In this document: positions 1 to 5,596 of the stretch, piece after piece
Numbering within the stretch: position 1 is the stretch's first letter
How the letters are laid out: each line of letters opens with the position of its first letter
NCBI GenBank assembly: GCA_014729945.1
Contig: WJJC01000148.1
Coordinates: 1-5,596, forward strand
Origin: Candidatus Bathyarchaeota archaeon
Lineage (GTDB): Archaea > Thermoproteota > Bathyarchaeia > TCS64
Direction of reading: 5' to 3'
Length of the DNA: 5,596 bases
Notes under the pieces: model-generated
Told to the model about the DNA's origin: nothing
The model's database searches: none
The model's input: only the letters and a program-made list of their open reading frames with translations
Position numbers and translations under genes: made by a program

Positions 1-657
1 ATTCAAGGAATTTTTGGGATTGGAGGCGAGACGCATGGAGAAATACATGTAGCGGTCTCTGGTAATGATGAGGTATTGGAGGCGGATATGATAACCTCTG
101 AGCACACAGGTAAGGTGATAATCGGTGGATGCAGAGTAACATTGGAAGCCTTAAAGAAGGCAGTTGAGATAGGTGCGTCCGCTGTGGTAAGCGGAGGAAT
201 CCGTCACGACGACCTGACAGAGTTCACAGGGGAAGAGATCGGTGTAGCTATTACTGGTCAGGAAGAGGTAGGTATTACCGTGATAATCACTGAGGGATTC
301 GGTAACATGAACATGAGCCAATCCACCTTTGATCTATTGAAAGAATTCGAGGGTTATAGTGCATCAGTTAATGGTACCACCCAGATCCGAGCAGGTGTCC
401 TCCGTCCAGAGATAATTATCCCACATGAGATGAAGGTTGAGGATGAATCTGAGGAGCTCGCTCAGGGAATGATACCAGGTACACCAATCAGGATTATACG
501 GCAACCCTACTTCGGAGCCATAGGCGAGGTTCACAGTCTACCTGTTGAACTTCAGCAACTAGAATCAGAGAGCATGGTACGTGTCGTAAACATCAAACTT
601 GATGAAGGAAAAATAGTCACAGTACCAAGGGCTAACGTCGAGATAATCGAAGAGTAA
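1..657 (+). CDS. Conserved protein of unknown function with C-terminal KOW/SH3-like domain (5' partial)
   Basis: The reading frame is open from the first base, so 218 C-terminal residues are visible and the true start lies to the left; the TTG at 76 is internal, because the upstream codons read as a well-formed protein (a glycine-rich FGIGGETHGEI at visible residues 5-15). Recognisable blocks follow: GKVIIGG near 37-43, SEHTG just before it, IITEGFG at about 95-101, and NGTTQIRAGVLRPEIIIP at 124-141. The last 60 residues (about 158-218), beginning GTPIRIIRQPYFGAIGEV, have the look of a KOW/SH3-type beta barrel and end in VPRANVEIIEE. From memory, relatives occur in archaea and Chloroflexi-like bacteria, with N-terminal barrel-sandwich (lipoyl-like) segments that would be off the left edge. 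No transmembrane segment is visible and a cytoplasmic protein is likely. I do not know its function; the KOW-like end hints at contact with RNA, ribosome or another protein, but that is inference. Confidence 0.85.
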   Translation: MQGIFGIGGETHGEIHVAVSGNDEVLEADMITSEHTGKVIIGGCRVTLEALKKAVEIGASAVVSGGIRHDDLTEFTGEEIGVAITGQEEVGITVIITEGFGNMNMSQSTFDLLKEFEGYSASVNGTTQIRAGVLRPEIIIPHEMKVEDESEELAQGMIPGTPIRIIRQPYFGAIGEVHSLPVELQQLESESMVRVVNIKLDEGKIVTVPRANVEIIEE

Positions 658-665
658 AACTCTTC
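649..665 (+). terminator. Hairpin at the convergent gene ends, probable terminator
   Basis: GAAGAGT (649-655) and ACTCTTC (659-665) form a perfect 7-bp inverted repeat around an AAA loop. It overlaps the TAA stop of the left gene and ends two bases before the stop codon of the opposing DUF362 gene. On the plus strand it is followed by a T-rich tract (ATTTTCTTTT, 669-678), the arrangement expected of a terminator for the left gene. On the minus strand the only T run (TTTT) overlaps the loop, so it is a weaker candidate in that direction. The stem is short and moderately stable, so its activity is inferred. Confidence 0.45.
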
Positions 666-666
666 A

Positions 667-1488
667 CTATTTTCTTTTGAATACCTGTTTAATAGCTTCT
701 ATATCCTTGCCTATAATTTCTATGTTATTCATATTCCCTATCCCCGTCTCATTGCACCATCTGATATGATCAATTTCTTCTGGATTGAAACCCATAATCT
801 CTGAACCAGTAGCATCTGCTGCAACCGGATCCGTACTTGTTATGATCGTATCCATCTTTACAGGGTCGCCACGAACTGGTCCCCTCCCTTCCATGCCGAT
901 AAATCCATCAATCACAGTTACATGTGGGGGCAGTGTTTTATTTATGTCATGAATGACTTTGTGCATTCCTCTGAGATGAAATTTTCCTTTCCACTTTGTA
1001 GTTAACATCCCAAACATATTTTTTAATCCCAGAGTAACTTGGGTGCCCATATGGGTCTTGAGTTTAGCAGCCGAGACTATGGCTGACTCAGTAGCAATCT
1101 TCGCGACCTTAATCTTATTCAACACAAGTCCTTCATCAACTTGCAACTCGACTTTCTCGACATGACGCATATTGATGAACTGAACCCCCAAGCGGTCTCC
1201 CAACTCCTTCATTCCACTGGCAATCCATGCTTTATCTGCATTAGTAGTCTGGGCATCGGATTCAACTATGATAACTTCTTTATCAATGTCTCTAAGTCGA
1301 TTAACAATAGCTTCAACAACCATGGGATCAGTTGTTGCTCCCGTCTCCCAGTTTTTTGTAGTTATAAAGTTAACCTTGACCAGCACACGATTCCATTCTT
1401 CAAAGGCCTCTTTATATTGTATTAAATCCAGTGCATCATAAACAGGTTCAAGTCCTCTATCACCTTTAACAACAGCGACACGGCTCAT
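667..1488 (-). CDS. DUF362 family protein without iron-sulfur motif
   Basis: This 273-residue protein matches the DUF362 pattern along its whole length: VLVKVNF at 35-41, TDP at 53-55, an alternating VIIVESDA strand at 72-79, SAAKLKTH at 139-146, GLKNMFG at 154-160, the histidine-rich stretch H171-H176-H180, VIDGFIGMEGRGP at 192-204 and TDPVAADA at 219-226. The molecular role of DUF362 proteins is not established. Some family members are fused to or carry 4Fe-4S ferredoxin motifs; here there is a single cysteine (C245), so no cluster can be built. No signal peptide or membrane helix is seen, so it is probably cytoplasmic. The ATG at 1488 gives the standard N terminus (a SRVAVVKG strand). There is no Shine-Dalgarno sequence; CTAAAAG about 25 bases upstream could be a TATA box for a leaderless transcript, or it may be read from the membrane-protein gene 34 bases upstream. 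Confidence 0.9.
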   Translation of the reverse strand: MSRVAVVKGDRGLEPVYDALDLIQYKEAFEEWNRVLVKVNFITTKNWETGATTDPMVVEAIVNRLRDIDKEVIIVESDAQTTNADKAWIASGMKELGDRLGVQFINMRHVEKVELQVDEGLVLNKIKVAKIATESAIVSAAKLKTHMGTQVTLGLKNMFGMLTTKWKGKFHLRGMHKVIHDINKTLPPHVTVIDGFIGMEGRGPVRGDPVKMDTIITSTDPVAADATGSEIMGFNPEEIDHIRWCNETGIGNMNNIEIIGKDIEAIKQVFKRK

Positions 1489-1522
1489 ATTAATTCATAC
1501 AAAGAGCAACTTTTAGAGTATT

Positions 1523-1954
1523 CTAAGGACTCCATCCGTATGTTTTTCCATGACCTTTTACAAACAGTACTTTTCTACCCTGAGTCTCAGTTGTGAACAC
1601 TATCTTATAATTAACTGCTTTTATCTTGAAATCCGTGTACTTCAGTTTAATTACATCTTCCTCGGGATAAGATTCAGTATATTCAGTTATTACGCAGCCT
1701 AGTATACTCAGTTCCTCAAGCGCCTCAGTCATGTTTGGTTTCGTTTCATTCTTAACCGGTATCTGCTGCTCTGTTTCTTCTTTTGTCTGCATTGAAGCTG
1801 GTTTAAATAAGTCATCTCCGAATATGGTTCCACCTCCCCATGGACCATTGACCGTAAGCAAAAACAGGCAACCAATGAATAATACAATGCTCGTAAGTAA
1901 GACAATGGCGCCAAGGACGCCTAAACGTCCTTCTCTATGCCTTGTTATTGCCAT
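1523..1954 (-). CDS. Single-pass membrane-anchored protein of unknown function
   Basis: I do not recognise a family for this 143-residue protein. The N terminus is basic (RHREGR, 5-10) and is followed by one strong hydrophobic helix at about 12-34, which by the positive-inside rule puts the remainder outside the cell. A polar, glutamate- and threonine-rich linker (about 50-78) leads to a compact domain at about 79-140 predicted to alternate helix and beta strands (ILGCVITEYTES, VIKLKYTDFKIKAV, YKIVFTTET, GRKVLFVKGHG). The linker has two N-glycosylation sequons, NET at N69 and NMT at N74, as expected of an exported archaeal protein. The ATG at 1954 is the only credible start: the frame meets a stop shortly upstream, and GAGGG (1958-1962) lies three bases before it, though that spacing is short. 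It is a real gene by composition and by the sensible anchor, but its role is unknown; it may share a transcript with the DUF362 gene. Confidence 0.75.
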   Translation of the reverse strand: MAITRHREGRLGVLGAIVLLTSIVLFIGCLFLLTVNGPWGGGTIFGDDLFKPASMQTKEETEQQIPVKNETKPNMTEALEELSILGCVITEYTESYPEEDVIKLKYTDFKIKAVNYKIVFTTETQGRKVLFVKGHGKTYGWSP

Positions 1955-1957
1955 GTT

Positions 1958-1963
1958 CCCTCT
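1958..1963 (-). promoter_or_regulatory. Shine-Dalgarno-like AGAGGG
   Basis: AGAGGG on the minus strand lies three bases before the ATG at 1954. It is the clearest ribosome-binding sequence in the window, although closer to the start than usual. It implies that the transcript has a leader and is not leaderless. Confidence 0.4.
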
Positions 1964-1995
1964 AATGGTTTTTAAATTAAGATATTTGCGGAGTC

Positions 1996-2028
1996 ATACT
2001 ATTTTTCACTAATCTTAACTAATAGTAT
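1996..2028. promoter_or_regulatory. 8-bp inverted repeat overlapping a possible TATA box
   Basis: ATACTATT (1996-2003) and AATAGTAT (2021-2028) are perfect inverted repeats 17 bases apart in the gap before the membrane-anchored protein. On the minus strand the distal arm overlaps CATATACTA, an AT-rich element that could act as a TATA box. A transcript starting about 26 bases further on would begin near position 2000, inside the proximal arm, and leave a leader of about 45 bases that includes the AGAGGG. Such placement suits a repressor operator, but no consensus is recognised and the gap is AT-rich, so chance is possible. Confidence 0.25.
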
Positions 2029-2083
2029 ATGCCGGTGGTATAGAGCTAGAAGTTTATTTTTAGATGAGAAATAGATAATTGAT

Positions 2084-2097
2084 TTAAAAAAGAAGTT
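2084..2097 (-). terminator. T-rich tract after the peptidase gene
   Basis: On the minus strand, two bases after the stop codon of the peptidase gene, the sequence reads ACTTCTTTTTTAAA. Archaeal RNA polymerase can terminate at oligo-T tracts without a hairpin, and no stem is seen here. A second T-rich/A-rich stretch follows between 2050 and 2075. Together these suggest that peptidase transcripts end here and are not continuous with the downstream gene. Confidence 0.4.
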
Positions 2098-2099
2098 GT

Positions 2100-4586
2100 C
2101 TAAGCGGTTCCATAGAAAATGCTGTTGAATAATAGCTTGAAGGTGGCTCTATTCTGGTTTCTGAAATGAGGTGGGCATCCGATCATGATTATTGTCCCAT
2201 CCCCCGCTGGTATATCTGCTACAGCTGTCTTTCCTCTTAGATGTTTTTCACCCAGTATCCAGCCGCTTATCAATGGATCCGCCTCAGGGTACCATGCAAC
2301 CGCTTCACCGTTCTTAAGATTGAAGGCTGGGCTGTGTAGGAACATTATTGTCTCTTCTCTATCGAAGCCGTAACCTGTGGGGTGTGTGTTATCCACTAAT
2401 ACCCTCAATAAGCTTCCTGGGCAATAGAATTCTTTCTCGTCGAGCCCTTCCAGTACTAGTTCTGCTTCAGCCAAAAGTTCTTTCACTGCGTATTCGCAAC
2501 TACGGTTAAGAGTAATCACTGTGCCGCCTTTATCAAGGAAGTCTAGTATATTCCGGTTACCTATATCGCCGATTCCTTGGATGTATTTTTTCTCGTACAT
2601 GGATGGATCCATGTATTCCTGTCCATGCATTCCCTTCATTATGGATGAGTGGGGCATATCTGGGATAATCAAGACCTCTGTTTCATCAAGTTTACCTGAT
2701 CTTAGATCCTCGGGGTAAAGATTGGTATAATTAAAGTCGTACGCTTCCAGAACCATTCTTAGCCACCCCTCATCGGCTAGTGGTAACCATGGTCGATAGA
2801 CTCCAATCTTCGGTGGTTTTATCTCAAATGTATCGGGAAGGGGGCGCTCTAATCCAGTGAAATCAATTCCGTACTCTATCGCCAACTCTTCCAGCGCTCG
2901 TTTTATCCCCTTCTCGGATTCAACGATGTATGCTCCGGGTTTGAGTACTTCATATCCTACTTCAAATTCTTCCAGAGATCTATGTATCTTGAACCCCTCT
3001 CTGAGTAGCTTGTTCACGGCTTTAACGGAATAGTTTGGAGTGGGGTCAAATACATAGGGTCCAATCGCTCCATCAACCTCACCTTTTTCGAGCTTTGGTT
3101 CATCAACTATGCGTAGGGCAGCGTCGAATGGTTCAGCTACCTCAATCACGTTTACACCCATCTGGAGGTTCAAAGTATGTGCGGTAACATCATACGGTAC
3201 TTTAGGTGGCATATCGGGTGTGTCTCTAAGATCAGGGTACTCCTGTTTTTCAAGTAATGCCTTGGCGAATTTACCGTAGGGCTGAGCGTAGCGTATGAAA
3301 TAGCATCCAGCAGGATAGTCTACCCCATCAGCAGTGAATTCGGCTATTGCCTGATCAACCTCAACATCACCCATACGCATTACTCTTAGCAACTCAACAA
3401 CTGCGGCGGGGTCACGTTGCTCAGATGGGATTATGAAGCCATAAGGTCCCTCTTTGGGTGTTAACGCTCTTTTTCCCATCTCATATGTTCCTTTTAGCCA
3501 TCTTTTACGGAATTTAGCTGCGGTCTTGAGACACGCAATGGAGGCTATTAGCTCGTATTCTATTATGTCTCTTAGAGTCCATTTTCCCCCTTTCCATGGG
3601 AGAAGATGGTTCCATCTAGCATCAAGAGGTTTGAAGCCTTGGCGTTCTTCAAGTTCTTCTTTTTCAACCTCTATGGGTGAGGCTATGTTGACAGAGGCAG
3701 CTTCTGAGAGTATTCTTATTCCTCCATGGTAGTGCTGATATGCTCTTGCTGGGGTCCAGCCATCAAAAATCCAGTGCACCGCCACACCTTTTCTACCTTC
3801 GCGTGCAAGGGCATCAGCCATGCTAATCCCCATGAAGTTTACACCACTCTGAAGTATAGAATCTACGTTTGGCTCCATAGGATCTATGAAGGGTGGAACA
3901 AAGAATCTTGGACCTTTCTTACCCATTTGATGGATATCATAGACTATCTGAGGATGCCAGACATTGTGGACTTTGCTTATGGCTAACTGGGTTTCTTTTA
4001 GTGTAAACATGTACCAGTCACGATTGTTATCGTGACCCGCGTACTTGTGGTAGACATATGGAGGGCTGCTTCCCTCATACTCTGTACCAAGATATTTCTT
4101 ATACCATTCCACAACCCGTCGGTTCCCATCTGGGTTCAGAGAAGGAACCAACAGTAATACAACATTATCCAATATCTCCCTTACCTCCGTATCCATACTG
4201 GTAGCCAGTTTATGTACTAGCTCCATACTCATCTGACTACCGCCAACCTCGGTGCTATGGATGCTGCATGTGATCAAGACAATTGTTTTCCCTCTTTCGA
4301 TCAACTTCTTAGCTTTTTCTTCACTCAGATCTGCTGGTTTGGATAGCTTAAGCTGGATTTCTCTAAGCTCATCTAGATTAGCGAGGTTCTCGGGGCTTGA
4401 GATGGTTGCTAATATGAATGGATTTTCTTCAGTGGTTTCACCAAGAGTCTCTACTTTTATCCTTGGAGACGTTTCGCCAATCTTGTTAAAATAATCGATT
4501 ATCTCAGGCCAATCAGCCAGTTTCTTATCTGTTCCAACTGGGTAACCAAGATGATCTTTAGGTGAAATTACGTCATGTGCTGTCAT
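2100..4586 (-). CDS. M14-type zinc carboxypeptidase-like protein with C-terminal DJ-1/GATase-like domain, no signal peptide
   Basis: The 828-residue product is a predicted zinc metallopeptidase that would cleave C-terminal residues or amide bonds; its substrate is unknown. The M14 domain spans about 20-310. Zinc ligands are H110 and E113 (HSTE) and H219 (YDIHQMG). NPDG at 151-154 and NNRDW at 187-191 match the carboxypeptidase A positions around N144-R145, and E295 in RILSEA is the likely general base, so the site looks intact. The N terminus (GYPVG, KLADW, ISSPENLANLDELREIQ) is typical of large M14 proteins of roughly this size in bacteria. A linker region (about 370-585) follows, then an alpha/beta domain (about 592-826: KIGVYRPW, VLIIPDMP, GGTVITLN) resembling the DJ-1/class I glutamine amidotransferase fold without an obvious nucleophile elbow; C697 is nearby. 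The ATG at 4586 is fixed by an in-frame stop upstream with no start between. The product begins MTAHDVISPK with no hydrophobic leader, so it should act in the cytoplasm. Confidence 0.92.
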   Translation of the reverse strand: MTAHDVISPKDHLGYPVGTDKKLADWPEIIDYFNKIGETSPRIKVETLGETTEENPFILATISSPENLANLDELREIQLKLSKPADLSEEKAKKLIERGKTIVLITCSIHSTEVGGSQMSMELVHKLATSMDTEVREILDNVVLLLVPSLNPDGNRRVVEWYKKYLGTEYEGSSPPYVYHKYAGHDNNRDWYMFTLKETQLAISKVHNVWHPQIVYDIHQMGKKGPRFFVPPFIDPMEPNVDSILQSGVNFMGISMADALAREGRKGVAVHWIFDGWTPARAYQHYHGGIRILSEAASVNIASPIEVEKEELEERQGFKPLDARWNHLLPWKGGKWTLRDIIEYELIASIACLKTAAKFRKRWLKGTYEMGKRALTPKEGPYGFIIPSEQRDPAAVVELLRVMRMGDVEVDQAIAEFTADGVDYPAGCYFIRYAQPYGKFAKALLEKQEYPDLRDTPDMPPKVPYDVTAHTLNLQMGVNVIEVAEPFDAALRIVDEPKLEKGEVDGAIGPYVFDPTPNYSVKAVNKLLREGFKIHRSLEEFEVGYEVLKPGAYIVESEKGIKRALEELAIEYGIDFTGLERPLPDTFEIKPPKIGVYRPWLPLADEGWLRMVLEAYDFNYTNLYPEDLRSGKLDETEVLIIPDMPHSSIMKGMHGQEYMDPSMYEKKYIQGIGDIGNRNILDFLDKGGTVITLNRSCEYAVKELLAEAELVLEGLDEKEFYCPGSLLRVLVDNTHPTGYGFDREETIMFLHSPAFNLKNGEAVAWYPEADPLISGWILGEKHLRGKTAVADIPAGDGTIIMIGCPPHFRNQNRATFKLLFNSIFYGTA

Positions 4587-4659
4587 AGTAGTGATGAGCC
4601 TTTTCTGATAGTTAAGATCAACGAATAAACCTAAGAACCCCTAGGACTATGCTAGTTCA
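4587..4659. promoter_or_regulatory. Divergent promoter region between peptidase and membrane-protein genes
   Basis: Both flanking genes start here and read outward, so 73 bases must hold both promoters. The AT-rich element AATAAA (4624-4629, TTTATT on minus) lies about 26 bases from plausible starts in either direction: near 4600 for the peptidase and near 4653 for the membrane protein, which would then have an almost leaderless transcript. Next to it are two similar heptamers, CCTAAGA (4630-4636) and CCTAGGA (4640-4646), ten bases apart. There is no Shine-Dalgarno sequence before 4660; AAAAGG (minus strand, around 4600) precedes the peptidase start at a long distance. The location is certain and the individual elements are guesses. 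Confidence 0.35.
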
Positions 4660-5133
4660 ATGGATGAAGAACAAAGGGAAACCGGTGAACCCGAACAGAT
4701 AAAAGATTCTACCAAAGAGATCAAGCAGCCCAGAGAACCTAACCAAGCCGATTACATGGCTGCGGCAATATTAGCAAACGGTATAATCTGGTTCTGGATG
4801 GAATCTCTAAAAATGTTCAGTGGGTTTACGAGTAGAATTCACCCCACATTTTTAGCTGATCTAAGTTATTTAACTTTCATAATAGCTGGCTTCATCTCTT
4901 CTCAACAGGTTGCTAAAAGAAGTGATCGAAACCAGTTGATAGTTGCATTACGCTCATCTCTTTATTCTTGGGCTGGTTCCCTTTTTATGATGATCACAAT
5001 GACTGGCACTCCAACTATCTCTTTTGCATTAATCATACTTGTCTGTCTATTAGCTGGAGCTGTTCTTGGTAGTTATATGTTGATAAGGTGGCGGATAAAA
5101 GAACGACAGAATCTACTCAAAGAAAGTTCTTAA
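4660..5133 (+). CDS. Predicted four-helix membrane protein of unknown function
   Basis: I do not recognise the family of this 157-residue protein. Residues 1-30 are hydrophilic and charged (many Glu, Lys, Gln). Four hydrophobic segments follow: about 33-53 (AAAILANGIIWFW), 66-82 (LSYLTFIIAGFIS), 94-114 (ending GSLFMMITM) and 119-143 (ISFALIILVCLLAGAVLG). The tail RWRIKERQ is basic and the loop between segments 2 and 3 (AKRSDRNQ) is also positive, which by the positive-inside rule puts both ends and that loop in the cytoplasm and fits four passes. The loop between segments 1 and 2 (SGFTSRIHP) would be outside. No catalytic or transport motif is seen. The ATG at 4660 follows the divergent promoter; a later start at residue 33 would remove only the charged tail and is less likely. 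The next gene lies 30-39 bases downstream on the same strand, so the two are probably co-transcribed. Confidence 0.75.
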   Translation: MDEEQRETGEPEQIKDSTKEIKQPREPNQADYMAAAILANGIIWFWMESLKMFSGFTSRIHPTFLADLSYLTFIIAGFISSQQVAKRSDRNQLIVALRSSLYSWAGSLFMMITMTGTPTISFALIILVCLLAGAVLGSYMLIRWRIKERQNLLKESS

Positions 5134-5163
5134 ATCTGATTCAATCATGAATACTATTGTTTC

Positions 5164-5541
5164 GTGGATGTCATGTTTTGGGATAAAGAAATATCGCCGG
5201 AGGAAGAAGAGGAAATCATAGAGTCTATTGCCCGAAAGTTATATCAATACGGGTTAGAGACCGCGGGGATACTGTTTCTTGAAAGTCTAAGACCCATCAG
5301 TAGATATGCTTCAAGTATGGGGCAAGTTGTTGTCTCACCATTGTTGCCTTTCCTAGGTGACAATCTTATGATGAAAGGTGACAAAACTTTAAGAATCTTT
5401 GAACGAGAAGAAAATGTTGAAAAACTAATTCTAAGATTAGAAGATTTAGCTGTAAAGGGGTTAGAATCTGAAAAAGAGCTAAAAAACGAATTAGAGTATC
5501 GAGAAAATGATGAGACAAGCATAAAAGAAGAAAAAGGGTAA
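5164..5541 (+). CDS. Small acidic protein with central hydrophobic segment, conserved-looking, function unknown
   Basis: The product is 125 residues from the GTG at 5164, or 122 from the ATG at 5173; the ATG is more likely because it gives MFWDKEISPEEEEE, which resembles the start of small archaeal proteins I have seen. A stop at 5137 excludes any earlier start, and neither site has a good Shine-Dalgarno sequence. Numbering from the GTG, residues 10-28 form an acidic helix, 29-66 are rather hydrophobic (ETAGILFLESLRP, then VVVSPLLPFLG), and 77-115 are highly charged and helical (FEREENVEKLILRLEDLA), possibly coiled coil, with a Glu/Lys tail. The hydrophobic part carries Arg and Glu residues, so it is more likely amphipathic and membrane-peripheral than a true transmembrane helix. 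It follows the four-helix membrane protein closely, so the two may act together. No enzyme motif is seen and no name can be given. Confidence 0.75.
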   Translation: MDVMFWDKEISPEEEEEIIESIARKLYQYGLETAGILFLESLRPISRYASSMGQVVVSPLLPFLGDNLMMKGDKTLRIFEREENVEKLILRLEDLAVKGLESEKELKNELEYRENDETSIKEEKG

Positions 5542-5596
5542 CATAAACTATTTTTCAATTAGTTAAAAATGATTGCAATAAATTTATTGTGCTATA
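5542..5596. promoter_or_regulatory. AT-rich tail with a 14-bp palindrome
   Basis: After the last stop codon comes a T tract (CTATTTTTC, about 5548-5556) that could end the plus-strand operon, then a perfect 14-bp palindrome CAATAAATTTATTG (5576-5589). The palindrome could hold a TATA box for a gene beyond the right edge. No gene starts in this stretch. Confidence 0.25.

Noticed and set aside
1141..1425. A 94-codon open frame on the plus strand
   Set aside because: It lies wholly inside the well-supported DUF362 gene on the other strand, and its product has no recognisable protein pattern.
1865..1870. Possible lipobox around C29 (FIGC) of the membrane-anchored protein
   Set aside because: The residues after the cysteine are still hydrophobic (LFLLTV), so it lies inside the membrane helix, and positions -3 and -2 do not fit a lipobox well.
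1729..2012. Two overlapping open frames (minus 1729-1914 and plus 1731-2012) over the membrane-anchored protein
   Set aside because: Their products look like random out-of-frame translation, while the 1523-1954 frame has a sensible anchor, linker and ribosome-binding sequence.
2600..2635. Palindrome ATGGATCCAT and repeated CATG/GGAT words
   Set aside because: They lie inside the peptidase coding sequence and follow from the codons for a Met/Asp/Pro/Ser-containing stretch; no spacing pattern suggests an independent element.
2185..4494. Several plus-strand open frames of 60-92 codons opposite the peptidase gene
   Set aside because: All are antisense to a long gene with intact catalytic motifs and show no domain, start signal or plausible composition of their own.
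5244..5558. A 104-codon minus-strand frame rich in Ser and Phe
   Set aside because: Ser/Phe richness is the expected antisense of the Glu/Lys-rich codons of the plus-strand gene.
1..5596. A CRISPR array, transposon ends, defence island, toxin-antitoxin pair or tRNA
   Set aside because: No regularly spaced repeats, transposase-like frame, nuclease motif or cloverleaf could be found; the right-hand gene pair does not have the sizes and features of a typical toxin-antitoxin module.

Overview
The window looks like a short stretch of an archaeal chromosome, or possibly of a deep-branching bacterium with similar genes. The case for Archaea is circumstantial. Shine-Dalgarno sequences are weak or absent at most starts, gene ends are followed by T-rich tracts, short intergenic gaps carry TATA-like AT-rich elements, and the protein families (a KOW-tailed conserved unknown, a DUF362 protein without cysteine clusters, a leaderless M14 peptidase) are ones I associate with uncultured archaea such as Bathyarchaeia or Asgard lineages. 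The lineage cannot be fixed from sequence alone. I see no mobile element, CRISPR array, tRNA, rRNA or phage gene.

Layout, left to right: (1) positions 1-657, plus strand, the 3' part of a conserved protein of unknown function ending in a KOW/SH3-like domain; its 5' end lies outside the window. (2) A small hairpin over its stop codon separates it from the convergent DUF362 gene (667-1488, minus). (3) Upstream of that, also on minus, is a 143-residue single-pass membrane-anchored protein (1523-1954) preceded by a 145-base gap holding an 8-bp inverted repeat. (4) A large minus-strand gene (2100-4586) encodes an 828-residue M14-type zinc carboxypeptidase-like protein with intact zinc ligands and a C-terminal DJ-1/glutamine-amidotransferase-like domain. 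(5) A 73-base divergent promoter region leads to two plus-strand genes, a predicted four-helix membrane protein (4660-5133) and a small acidic protein (start 5164 or 5173, end 5541), which probably form an operon.

How the genes work together: the three minus-strand genes lie head to tail, but the 145-base gap and T-rich tract after the peptidase suggest it is transcribed separately from the membrane-anchored protein and DUF362 gene, which are 34 bases apart and may be co-transcribed. No metabolic pathway links the genes clearly. The best lead for something undescribed is the pair of unknown genes at the right end, one integral membrane and one small, charged and probably membrane-peripheral. 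I do not find convincing evidence for a new defence or mobile system.
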